A stretch of 64,000 nt of DNA from Jiangella aurantiaca. GTDB taxonomy: Bacteria > Actinomycetota > Actinomycetes > Jiangellales > Jiangellaceae. Made by a program: the position numbers and the translations under genes. Under the pieces are notes generated by a model. That model was not told the origin of the DNA and made no database searches. It saw only the letters and a program-made list of their open reading frames with translations. Below, one piece after another: positions 8,188 to 15,521 of the stretch. How positions within the stretch are numbered: position 1 is the stretch's first letter; each line of letters begins with the position of its first letter. The stretch is from contig NZ_SMLB01000002.1 in NCBI RefSeq assembly GCF_004349105.1, forward strand, positions 124,001-188,000. The letters run 5' to 3'.

Positions 8188-8290
8188 CCCGCGGGGGTGG
8201 CGGCTAACACGCGGGTCTTCCGGCTCGCTCCGCCGAACTACGTGAGGGCTCACCGGCGGCCAGGTGCAACCTACGTTACCGGCCGGTAGC

Positions 8291-8320
8291 ATATCGTCGC
8301 CATATCGAAAACCACATACG
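8291..8320 (+). promoter_or_regulatory. Likely VanR-controlled promoter of vanHAX
   Basis: ATATCG occurs at 8291-8296 and 8302-8307, an 11-bp step that fits the direct-repeat sites of OmpR-type response regulators. CATACG at 8315-8320 lies 18 bp after the first ATATCG and could be the -10. The same arrangement, with the flanking words CCACATACGTGCTG and AGCATGAG, recurs before vanY at 13576. Conservation of two promoters of one resistance pathway supports VanR binding. The protein-DNA contact is inferred. Confidence 0.65.
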
Positions 8321-8353
8321 TGCTGGCAACACCACGCTGCCTTAAATGGAAGC

Positions 8354-9394
8354 ATGAGCTACAGCGAACCAGCACGGACAGCGGCCCGCCGCCCCCGATC
8401 GCTGGTGCTCGCGTCCTCCTCGGCCGTCCCAAAATTGGGAATGACGATCTATGGATGCGGGCAGGACGAGGCCGGTCTGTTCCAAGAGCTGGCGCCTCGC
8501 TTTGGCGTTGTGCCGACCATCACAGAGGCAGCGGCGTCCGAAGCCAATATCGAGCTCGCATTCGGAAATCGATGCATCAGCGTGGGCCACAAGACGCGGG
8601 TCACCAATCCCACTCTTCTCGCGCTTCGCGAAGCCGGCGTCGTGTATATCTCCACACGAAGCATCGGATACAACCATATAAATGTGACGTATGCGGAGAG
8701 CGTCGGCATGACCGTCGAGAACGTCGCCTATTCGCCCGACAGCGTGGCGGATTACACACTGATGCTGATGCTGATGGCGGTGCGAAATGCGAAGTCCATC
8801 ATTCGCCGCGCCGATGTTCATGACTACAGACTGAACGATACACGCGGGAAGGAACTACGCGATCTGACCATCGGGGTGATCGGAACAGGACGCATCGGCG
8901 CCGCGGTCATGCATAGGCTGCGAGGTTTTGGCTGCCGAATATTGGCCTACGACAGTCGCCCCAAGACCTCGGCCGCCTACGTTCCACTCGATGAATTGTT
9001 ACGGCAGAGCGACATTGTAACGCTCCATACGCCGCTCAATGCGGATACCCACCATCTCCTCGATGGTCGGCGTATCGATCGGATGAAGCACGGTGCGTTC
9101 ATCATCAACACCGGACGCGGTTCACTTCTTGATACCGAGGCCCTTGTTCCCGCACTGGAGAGCGGCAGACTGGGCGGCGCGGCGTTGGATGTCCTCGAAG
9201 GAGAGGAAGGAATATTCTACGCCGACTGCAGAAACAAAACCATCGAAAGCAAACCGCTATTGCGGCTGCAACAGCTCCCGAATGTAGTCATCAGTCCGCA
9301 CACCGCCTATTACACCGACCACGCTCTGAGCGACACCGTTGAGAACTCCATCATCAATTGCTTGAGGTTTGAAAGCAGGAACCAGCATGGCTAG
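8354..9394 (+). CDS. vanH: D-lactate dehydrogenase VanH
   Basis: 346 residues of the D-2-hydroxyacid dehydrogenase family. It reduces pyruvate to D-lactate, the substrate that VanA joins to D-alanine. The NAD-binding motif is GVIGTGRIGAAV near residue 178. The catalytic region includes STRSIGYNHINV, HTPLNADTHHLL, INTGRGSLLDTEALV, ALDVLEGEEGIFYADC and SPHTAYYTDHAL, all typical of VanH. The ATG at 8354 follows only a weak GGAAG site, but the vanY start has the same AGCATGAG context. The gene overlaps vanA by 8 bases. Its codon use (AAA, ATA, AAT, TTG) is visibly less GC-biased than flanking genes, which suggests that the vanHAX block was acquired. Confidence 0.95.
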   Translation: MSYSEPARTAARRPRSLVLASSSAVPKLGMTIYGCGQDEAGLFQELAPRFGVVPTITEAAASEANIELAFGNRCISVGHKTRVTNPTLLALREAGVVYISTRSIGYNHINVTYAESVGMTVENVAYSPDSVADYTLMLMLMAVRNAKSIIRRADVHDYRLNDTRGKELRDLTIGVIGTGRIGAAVMHRLRGFGCRILAYDSRPKTSAAYVPLDELLRQSDIVTLHTPLNADTHHLLDGRRIDRMKHGAFIINTGRGSLLDTEALVPALESGRLGGAALDVLEGEEGIFYADCRNKTIESKPLLRLQQLPNVVISPHTAYYTDHALSDTVENSIINCLRFESRNQHG

Positions 9395-10433
9395 GTTGAA
9401 GATCGGGATCATATTCGGGGGCAGTTCTGAAGAACATCCCGTGTCCGTCAAATCTGCGCAAGAGGTTGCAAGGAGCCTCGATACCGACAAGTATGAACCG
9501 TTCTACATCGGGATCACGAAGAGCGGTGCTTGGAAGCTCTGTGACGGGCCTGACGCACATTGGGAAAATGGCGGTGGCCGTCCGGCTGTGCTGTCACCGG
9601 ACAGCAGCGTCCACGGGCTGCTCGTTCTGGAGCAGGGACGATACGAAACGATCAGTCTGGACCTGGTGTTGCCCGTCCTGCACGGCAAGCTCGGCGAGGA
9701 CGGCGCGATGCAAGGCTTGTTGGAGCTCTCCGGCATCCCTTACGTGGGCTGCGATGTCCAGAGTTCCGCTCTGTGTATGGACAAGTCCCTTGCTTACATC
9801 GTCGCACGAAGCACGGGAATCGCCACGCCGAACTTCTGGACCGTCGCGGCGAATGAGAACATCGATCCCGACCGGCTCACCTATCCAGTCTTCGTGAAGC
9901 CGGCCCGCTCGGGGTCGTCTTTCGGCGTCAGCAAGGTATCTGGAGAAGAGGAGCTGCCGAGTGCGGTGAAAGCGGCTCGACAGTACGACTCGAAGCTGTT
10001 GTTCGAAGAGGCTGTCGTCGGCAGCGAGGTCGGCTGCGCAATCCTGGGGAACGATCTGGATCTGATCGCAGGTGAGGTAGACCGAATCGCCTTGTCGCAT
10101 GGCTTCTTCAGGATCCATCAGGAGAGTCAGCCCGAAACCGGCTCCGAGAACTCGACACCAATCGTTCCCGCTGACATTTCGGCAGAGTCACGCGCGCTCG
10201 TTCAGCAGACGGCGAAGGACATTTATCGCGCCCTCGGATGCAGGGGGCTGGCGCGGGTGGACATGTTCCTCACGGAGGATGGAACAGTAGTCCTCAACGA
10301 GGTCAATACCTTCCCGGGCATGACCTCATACAGCCGTTACCCGAGAATGATGGCTGCCGCAGGGTTGCCGCTTGCCGACGTGATCGACCGGATGGTGTCG
10401 TTGGCGTTGACAGGAAAGCCCGATGACCGGTGA
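9387..10433 (+). CDS. vanA: D-alanine--D-lactate ligase VanA
   Basis: 348 residues of the ATP-grasp D-Ala-D-Ala ligase family. It makes the D-Ala-D-Lac depsipeptide that lowers glycopeptide affinity for cell-wall precursors. GIIFGGSSEEHPVSV starts the protein, VKPARSGSSFGVSKV is an ATP-binding segment, and DMFLTEDGTVVLNEVNTFPG carries metal ligands. The omega-loop FRIHQE places His at residue 244, the same number as the His that selects D-lactate in enterococcal VanA, and SENSTPIVPADIS follows as expected. I use the ATG at 9387 after AGCAGGA; a start at 9369 is possible but poorer. It is coupled to vanH (8-base overlap) and vanX (11-base overlap). Confidence 0.96.
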   Translation: MARLKIGIIFGGSSEEHPVSVKSAQEVARSLDTDKYEPFYIGITKSGAWKLCDGPDAHWENGGGRPAVLSPDSSVHGLLVLEQGRYETISLDLVLPVLHGKLGEDGAMQGLLELSGIPYVGCDVQSSALCMDKSLAYIVARSTGIATPNFWTVAANENIDPDRLTYPVFVKPARSGSSFGVSKVSGEEELPSAVKAARQYDSKLLFEEAVVGSEVGCAILGNDLDLIAGEVDRIALSHGFFRIHQESQPETGSENSTPIVPADISAESRALVQQTAKDIYRALGCRGLARVDMFLTEDGTVVLNEVNTFPGMTSYSRYPRMMAAAGLPLADVIDRMVSLALTGKPDDR

Positions 10434-11031
10434 CTTTGTCATTGTCGACGACCTTGTACCCGGAATACGCTGGGATGCCAAGTACGCCACCTGGGACAAC
10501 TTCACCGGGAAGCCGGTGGACGGATATCTGGCAAATCGAATTGTCGGCACGAGAGCTCTGTGTAAAGCCCTGGAAAGAGCGCGAGAATGCGCCGAATCCC
10601 TTGGCTTCGGCTTGCTCCTGTGGGACGGCTATCGCCCGCAACGTGCGGTAGACTGCTTTCTGCGCTGGTCAAAAGAGCCGGAGGACGGCCGGACGAAGTT
10701 GCGACACTATCCGAATATCGACAGATCCGAGATGGTTGAAAAGGGATATGTGGCAGCCAGATCGGGCCACAGTCGGGGCAGTGCCGTTGACTTGACACTC
10801 TATCACCTGGCCACCCGTGAACTCGTACCCATGGGTGGGAACCATGATCTGATGGATTCGATCTCCCATCATGGAGCAATAGATGTCACGCCGGTCGAAG
10901 CGAGAAACCGGCAATACCTGTGTTCCATCATGGAGGCGAGCGGCTTCAATCGGTACGACTGCGAGTGGTGGCACTACACGCTGAAGGACGAACCTCATCC
11001 AGACACCTACTTTGATTTTCCCATCACCTAG
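10423..11031 (+). CDS. vanX: D-Ala-D-Ala dipeptidase VanX
   Basis: 202 residues, normal for VanX (peptidase family M15D). It hydrolyses the D-Ala-D-Ala dipeptide made by the housekeeping ligase, so that mainly D-Ala-D-Lac reaches the peptidoglycan precursors. The zinc ligands are in the canonical positions: His116 and Asp123 in SGHSRGSAVD and His184 in EWWH, with the catalytic Glu at 181. The substrate-side Arg lies in LLWDGYRPQRAV. The ATG at 10423 lies inside the 3' end of vanA, so translation is coupled. There is no signal peptide, consistent with cytoplasmic action. Like vanH and vanA, it is visibly less GC-rich than the surrounding genes. Confidence 0.96.
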   Translation: MTGDFVIVDDLVPGIRWDAKYATWDNFTGKPVDGYLANRIVGTRALCKALERARECAESLGFGLLLWDGYRPQRAVDCFLRWSKEPEDGRTKLRHYPNIDRSEMVEKGYVAARSGHSRGSAVDLTLYHLATRELVPMGGNHDLMDSISHHGAIDVTPVEARNRQYLCSIMEASGFNRYDCEWWHYTLKDEPHPDTYFDFPIT

Positions 11032-11082
11032 TCCACTGCCGTCTGCAGTGTGGACACACCTGAGACGTCGACAGGGGAAGGC

Positions 11083-11556
11083 ATGCAGATACGACTGGCA
11101 CACACCTCCGACGCCGCGGCCGTCAACGAGCTGCTTCACCAGCTGGGCTATCCCCAAGACGGCACCGCGACAACGGCAAACCGGATCCAGGCGTGGAGTG
11201 ACGACCCCTCCAGCGCAGCCTATGTGGCCGATGCCGACGGCGACCTCAACGGCCTTGTCGCGGTCCACGTCAGCCCGTTCTTCGAGCGCACCGGCTCGTG
11301 GGGTCGGATCGTGGCGCTGATCGTCTCCGATCGAGCACGCCGCCAGGGCGTCGGTGGTCACCTCGTCACAGCGGCGGAATCGTTCGCTGCGAGTCGTGGA
11401 TGCGTACGCATGGAGGTCACCAGCGCAGACCGCCGCAACGACGCACACGAGTTCTACCGGCGCTGCGGGTACGTCGACCAAACAGGAAGGTCATCCCGGT
11501 TCCTACGCGATCTCGACGACACCAGCGAGATCGCTCGGCGACGGGAGCAGGAGTGA
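11083..11556 (+). CDS. GNAT-family N-acetyltransferase next to vanX
   Basis: 157 residues from the ATG at 11083 (MQIRLAHTSDAAAV is a typical GNAT start; an upstream GTG at 11050 would add 11 residues). Motif A is IVSDRARRQGVGGHLVTAAE, and motif B is present as NDAHEFYRRCGYV. The family moves an acetyl group from acetyl-CoA to an amine, but the substrate cannot be told. Base composition returns to high GC here, unlike vanX, so the gene may not have arrived with vanHAX. Its stop overlaps the GTG of a murG-like remnant (GTGA), which suggests the pair once formed a unit concerned with cell-wall precursors. A role in glycopeptide resistance is speculation. Confidence 0.75.
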   Translation: MQIRLAHTSDAAAVNELLHQLGYPQDGTATTANRIQAWSDDPSSAAYVADADGDLNGLVAVHVSPFFERTGSWGRIVALIVSDRARRQGVGGHLVTAAESFAASRGCVRMEVTSADRRNDAHEFYRRCGYVDQTGRSSRFLRDLDDTSEIARRREQE

Positions 11557-11732
11557 CGGCACCGCGCGTCGTTGTCGCCGGCGGCCATTCGGCCGGGCAC
11601 ATCGAGCCCACGATGTACCGCCGCGCGCCGAGTGTCCGCTCACGCCACCGCCGTCGGGATCCCGCGGTGTCCGGCGCATCTGACGCGGACGTCGTCCTGG
11701 CCCGGCACGTGCTCACCGCGGTCGCCGAGTGA
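11553..11732 (+). pseudogene. Internally deleted murG-like remnant
   Basis: The 59-codon frame starts at a GTG overlapping the GNAT stop and reads TAPRVVVAGGHSAGHIEPTM. This is the N-terminal glycine-rich loop of MurG, the transferase that adds GlcNAc to lipid I. The frame then becomes Arg-rich and finishes ASDADVVLARHVLTAVAE, which resembles the C-terminal helix of actinobacterial MurG proteins. About 300 codons of the two Rossmann domains are absent. The likely reading is a large internal deletion that kept both ends. It may once have been a dedicated MurG for depsipeptide lipid I. An unrelated small ORF is possible, but the loop motif is distinctive. Confidence 0.5.
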
Positions 11733-11753
11733 CGTAGGTCCGCCTCGTGTTTG

Positions 11754-12863
11754 TCATCTGCCAGTGTGCGGTGACGCGGCGGGTAGTCGCACCGTGACTC
11801 GGAGCCCGCCAGCGGGCCGGGGGGTGACGGTGAGGGTGCCGTCGTGTGCCTGGGCGATGCTCTTGACGATGGCCAGGCCGAGGCCGACACCTGCGTGGTC
11901 ACTGCGTATGCGTTGGGTGCCGCGCTGGAACGGTTCGGTGAGGGTCGAAACCAGTTGTGGTGAAAGCTTCTCACCGGTGTTCTCGACGGAGAGCATGACG
12001 GACTCGGGCTGGATGGCGGTGGTGACCTGCACGGTGCCGTGTTCGGGGAGATTGTGGACGATGGCGTTGTGTACGAGGTTGGTGGTCATCTGCAGCAAGA
12101 GAGCGTGTGAGCCGCTGGTGGGGGTCAGGTCGCCGGACGTCTCGATGGTGATGCCGTGCTTCTCCGCAAGGGGGAGAAGTGTCTCGGTGGCCTCCTCCGC
12201 TATCAGGGACAGGTCGACAAGCTCTCGGGTGAAGGATCGCTGATCGGTGCGGCTGAGCAGGAGCAATGCTTCGGTGAGGTCGATCGCTCGGGCGTTGACG
12301 GCGTGGAGGCGGTCGACGAGCACACCGGTGTCGCGGCTCAGATCGTTGCGGGCGACGTCGAGAAGCGTCTGCGTGATCGCCAGTGGGGTGCGCAGTTCGT
12401 GTGAGGCGTTGGTCGCGAATCTCCGCTGTTCGGCGACGTGTGATTCGAGCCGGGCGAGCATGGTGTCGAACGCGTCGGCGAGTTCGCGGAACTCGTCTCT
12501 GCGACCCGGTAGCCGGATTCGGTGGGAGAGCGATCCGTCCGCGGCCATGCGTGTGGCGTCAGTGATTCGGGTCAGGGGGGCGAGCATGCGGCCGGCCAGG
12601 ATCCATCCTCCCACGAGGCCGAACACCAGCAGGAACGCCAACGCTGCGACTGCCACTAGAGTGAAGGCTCGCTGGGCGCTGGAGCGGCCGGGAGCGAACG
12701 CCCCGCCGATGCCAGATCTCGTGTCTCTGATGATCGCAGCCTGGGGGAAGTACCGCATGAGGACCACCCACAGGGCGAGTAGCAGGGCACCTGCGAGCAC
12801 GAGGAATCCGGCGTAGCTGAGGGTGAGTTTCAGGCGAACGCTCAAACCGGGCGCCCTATCCAC
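11754..12863 (-). CDS. vanS: Sensor histidine kinase VanS
   Basis: 369 residues from the GTG at 12863, which follows AAGGAG by six bases and overlaps the vanR stop. TM1 is LTLSYAGFLVLAGALLLAL, followed by an external loop of about 35 residues, then TM2 (TLVAVAALAFLLVFGLVGGWI). Next come a HAMP segment (RMLAPLTRITDATRMAADG), the H-box NASHELRTPLAITQTLLD, the N-box LLQMTTNLVHNAIVHN, and G-boxes ending GVGLGLAIVKSIAQAHDGT. The short loop fits actinomycete VanS proteins that sense glycopeptide at the membrane. It should phosphorylate VanR. Close pairing with vanR and adjacency to vanHAX and vanY support the name. Confidence 0.88.
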   Translation of the reverse strand: MDRAPGLSVRLKLTLSYAGFLVLAGALLLALWVVLMRYFPQAAIIRDTRSGIGGAFAPGRSSAQRAFTLVAVAALAFLLVFGLVGGWILAGRMLAPLTRITDATRMAADGSLSHRIRLPGRRDEFRELADAFDTMLARLESHVAEQRRFATNASHELRTPLAITQTLLDVARNDLSRDTGVLVDRLHAVNARAIDLTEALLLLSRTDQRSFTRELVDLSLIAEEATETLLPLAEKHGITIETSGDLTPTSGSHALLLQMTTNLVHNAIVHNLPEHGTVQVTTAIQPESVMLSVENTGEKLSPQLVSTLTEPFQRGTQRIRSDHAGVGLGLAIVKSIAQAHDGTLTVTPRPAGGLRVTVRLPAASPHTGR

Positions 12864-13551
12864 GGTCGGCTCCTTCACGTCCGGTGCCGGATGCCGTGTC
12901 GATGCGGTAGCCGACGCCGGGGACGGTGGCGATGAGCCAGGGTTCGCCGAGCCGTTTGCGTAGTGCCGATACGGTGATGCGCACGGCGTTGGTGAAGGGG
13001 TCGGCGTTCTCGTCCCAGGCCCGTTCCAGCAGCTCTTCGGCACTGACGACACCGCCTTCGGCAGTGACGAGGACTTCGAGGACGGCGAACTGTTTCCGGG
13101 TGAGCGCGACGTAGCGGCCGTCGCGGTAGACCTCGCGGCGGAACGGATCCAGCCGCAGGCCTGCGATCTCTCGCACGGGGGGCCTGTTGTGACCGCGCCT
13201 GCGGTCGAGCGCTCTGAGCCTGAGCACGAGTTCTTTGAGCTCGAACGGCTTCGTGAGGTAGTCGTCGGCACCGAGTTCGAACCCGGTGGCCTTGTCGTCG
13301 AGCCGGTCGGCGGCGGTGAGCATGAGGATCGGCATACCGCTGCCGGAGGCGACGACACGTTTGGCGATCTCGTCACCGGAGGGCCCGGGAATGTCGCGGT
13401 CGAGGACGGCGATGTCGTAGGCGTTGGTGCTCAGCAGCTGCAGAGCGGTGTCGCCGTCGCCGGCGATGTCGGCGGCGATCGCTTCCAGGCGCAGCCCGTC
13501 GCGGATGGCCTCAGCCATATACGGCTCGTCCTCGACGACCAACACACGCAT
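12856..13551 (-). CDS. vanR: Response regulator VanR (OmpR family)
   Basis: 231 residues. The receiver domain has the acidic pair in VVEDEPYM, phospho-acceptor Asp51 in AVLDRDIPGPSG, and the conserved Lys in LGADDYLTKPF. The C-terminal winged helix includes YVALTRKQFAVLEVL, FTNAVRITVSALRKRLG and VPGVGYRI. It is expected to activate vanHAX and vanY through the ATATCG direct repeats at 8291 and 13576. The second site is only about 25 bases upstream of its own start, so vanRS may also be autoregulated. Overlap with vanS (8 bases) shows a coupled pair. A very similar regulator is found at 18191. Confidence 0.9.
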   Translation of the reverse strand: MRVLVVEDEPYMAEAIRDGLRLEAIAADIAGDGDTALQLLSTNAYDIAVLDRDIPGPSGDEIAKRVVASGSGMPILMLTAADRLDDKATGFELGADDYLTKPFELKELVLRLRALDRRRGHNRPPVREIAGLRLDPFRREVYRDGRYVALTRKQFAVLEVLVTAEGGVVSAEELLERAWDENADPFTNAVRITVSALRKRLGEPWLIATVPGVGYRIDTASGTGREGADRG

Positions 13552-13575
13552 GCTCTCGATGCTACGAGCCGGTGC

Positions 13576-13605
13576 ATATCGTCGGCGTATCGAAATCCAC
13601 ATACG
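13576..13605 (+). promoter_or_regulatory. Likely VanR-controlled promoter of vanY (divergent from vanR)
   Basis: ATATCG at 13576-13581 and GTATCG at 13587-13592 repeat with the same 11-bp step as before vanH. CATACG at 13600-13605 again lies 18 bp after the first repeat. The match to the vanH element continues through CCACATACGTGCTG and to the AGCATGAG start context. It lies between the divergent vanR and vanY genes and could serve both. Confidence 0.65.
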
Positions 13606-13638
13606 TGCTGACAACACCTCATCGCCTTGTCTGTCAGC

Positions 13639-14316
13639 ATGAGTCAAACCGCAGCAGCACGAACAACGACCCGGAGGACGCTCGGGCCCGTCGCCGTCGG
13701 CGTGGTCATCGTCACCGCCGCGATCATCGGGACCTTCGTCTATCGGTCGGCGTCGTCGTCGGCGTCCTCGTTGAACGATGTCCGTCGCGGCGACCACAGT
13801 GGTGCGACTACCGACCACGGCGGTGCCGTCACCGACGGTGCCGTCACCGAGGATGACGGTGACCTCCCTGACGGCGTGACAGTGTTCGACGACCAGTATC
13901 CCGGCGTCGCCAACCTCGACCCCGATCTGCTCAAAGCCCTACGGGAAGCGGCGACGGATGCCGCTCACGACGGCGTCAAGTTCAACGTCAACAGTGGCTG
14001 GCGTTCCCCGGAGTACCAGAATCAGCTTCTTCGCGAGGCGGTCTCGAAGTACGGCTCGAAAGAGGAAGCCGCCCGGTGGGTCGCCACCGTGGACACGTCT
14101 CCTCACGTATCCGGGGACGCGATCGACATCGGGCCCTCCGATGCCAGGGCGTGGCTGTCCGAACACGGCGCTGAGTACGGGCTGTGCCAGATCTACCGCA
14201 ACGAACCCTGGCACTACGAACTGCGCCCCGAAGCCATCGATCACGGTTGCCCGGCCATGTATGCCGACCCCACGCACGATCCAAGGATGCGCAGCGACCG
14301 GCCGGCCTCAGGCTAG
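13639..14316 (+). CDS. vanY: Membrane-anchored D,D-carboxypeptidase, VanY type (peptidase M15B)
   Basis: 225 residues. A single N-terminal membrane segment (LGPVAVGVVIVTAAIIGTFV, about residues 15-34) is followed by a Ser/Asp/Gly-rich linker and an M15 peptidase domain. Zinc ligands are His156 and Asp163 in SPHVSGDAID and His192 in EPWHYE, with catalytic Glu189. The substrate segment is VNSGWRSPEYQNQLL. Such enzymes remove the terminal D-Ala from pentapeptide stems outside the membrane, backing up VanX by destroying residual glycopeptide targets. The start (ATG 13639) shares its context with vanH, and its promoter carries the VanR repeat. The last four bases overlap the convergent permease gene at a CTAG palindrome. 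Confidence 0.85.
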   Translation: MSQTAAARTTTRRTLGPVAVGVVIVTAAIIGTFVYRSASSSASSLNDVRRGDHSGATTDHGGAVTDGAVTEDDGDLPDGVTVFDDQYPGVANLDPDLLKALREAATDAAHDGVKFNVNSGWRSPEYQNQLLREAVSKYGSKEEAARWVATVDTSPHVSGDAIDIGPSDARAWLSEHGAEYGLCQIYRNEPWHYELRPEAIDHGCPAMYADPTHDPRMRSDRPASG

Positions 14317-15521
14317 ACCGTCGCCAGGGCCACGGTGGGTGGCATGCGCGCCGCGCGGGCCGCGGGGTACGCGCCGGCGATGGCACCGACGAGAACGGTG
14401 GCGGCCGCAGCGCCGGCGAGCACCCACACCGGCAGGGCGAATGGCCAGTCCCTGGTCTGGGCGAACGCGGCGGTCACGACGCCGCCGAGAGCTGCGCCAC
14501 CGATTCCCCCCAGGCCGGCGAGCAGGACGGACTCGCCGAGGAACTGGCGGCGGACGTGGGCGCGGGTGGCTCCGAGCGCGCGCCGCAGGCCGATCTCGGA
14601 GCGTCGCTCCAGGACGGCGATGACCATTGTGTTGGCCACACCGATGCCACCGACCAGCAGCGCGACCCCGCCCAGGGCGAGCAGCAGGGTCGTGAGGGTC
14701 TCGTCGGCGGCGGCTTGGGCGGCAAGGGCGTCGGAGGGCCGGCTGACGGAGACCTCTTCGGGGTGGTCGGGATTCACGGTGGCTGGGAGGACGGCCCGGA
14801 CGTCGTTCACCGCGTCTTCGTCGGATCGCTCGTAGATCGTCGTCGGGGAGCCGTCGAAGCCGAGGGTGTCCTCGGCGACGGGCCAGCCGATCAGGACCGA
14901 CGAGTCCAGCTCGGGTGCCAGCGGCACCGGGTCGAGGATCCCGACGACGGTGAACCACTCGCCGGCGAGCCATACCTGGACGCTGCCGTCAGTGTGGTCG
15001 ATGCCGAGGCGTTCGGCGGCGTCGGCGCCGAGCACGACCGCCGGGAACTGGGCGAGTGCGTCATCGAGCCAGCGTCCGGAGGCGACCGTGCCCGAGACCG
15101 TGTCGAGAAGATCGGGCCGGGCCGCGTTCACCGAGAGCCCGTTGGTCTGTTCTTCGGGAATGTGCTGGTTGCGGAAGACCGAAGCGTCGTCGACCGCGCC
15201 GATGGCGCTGACGGCGGTGACGGGGCCGACACGGGCGACCATGCCGACGCTTTCGGGGGGAAGCTTGGCCTCACCTCCCATCAGCTGCTGGCCCGGGGTG
15301 ATGGTCAGCAGGTTGGTACCGAGCCGGCGAAGCTGGTCGTTGACCTGTTCACGGCTGCTGGCCGAGATGCCGACCACGGCCACCATCGCGGCGATGCCGA
15401 CGGCGATGCCCAGCGCGGACAGCACGGCCCGCAGCGGCCGCGTGCGCAGTCCGGAGAGAGCGACGCGGATGGTGTCGCGGCCGCGCAGCCGCGAAGCCGG
15501 GGGTGCGGACGTGGCCGTCAT
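14313..15521 (-). CDS. MacB/FtsX-type ABC transporter permease
   Basis: 402 residues. TM1 is in SALGIAVGIAAMVAVVGISAS. A large extracytoplasmic domain of about 230 residues follows, then three C-terminal membrane segments (TLLLALGGVALLVGGIGVAN, a Gly-rich ESVLLAGLGGIGGAALGGVV, and VLAGAAAATVLVGAIAGAYP). The loop ERRSEIGLRRALGATRAHVRRQF is the hallmark of MacB-like permeases. These use cytoplasmic ATP hydrolysis to drive conformational work or export at the membrane, often of antimicrobials or envelope factors. The gene is third or fourth in a minus-strand operon with ATPase, adaptor and lipoprotein, and overlaps the ATPase by four bases. The substrate is unknown, but the place between vanY and a sensor pair suggests an envelope role. 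Confidence 0.85.
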   Translation of the reverse strand: MTATSAPPASRLRGRDTIRVALSGLRTRPLRAVLSALGIAVGIAAMVAVVGISASSREQVNDQLRRLGTNLLTITPGQQLMGGEAKLPPESVGMVARVGPVTAVSAIGAVDDASVFRNQHIPEEQTNGLSVNAARPDLLDTVSGTVASGRWLDDALAQFPAVVLGADAAERLGIDHTDGSVQVWLAGEWFTVVGILDPVPLAPELDSSVLIGWPVAEDTLGFDGSPTTIYERSDEDAVNDVRAVLPATVNPDHPEEVSVSRPSDALAAQAAADETLTTLLLALGGVALLVGGIGVANTMVIAVLERRSEIGLRRALGATRAHVRRQFLGESVLLAGLGGIGGAALGGVVTAAFAQTRDWPFALPVWVLAGAAAATVLVGAIAGAYPAARAARMPPTVALATV

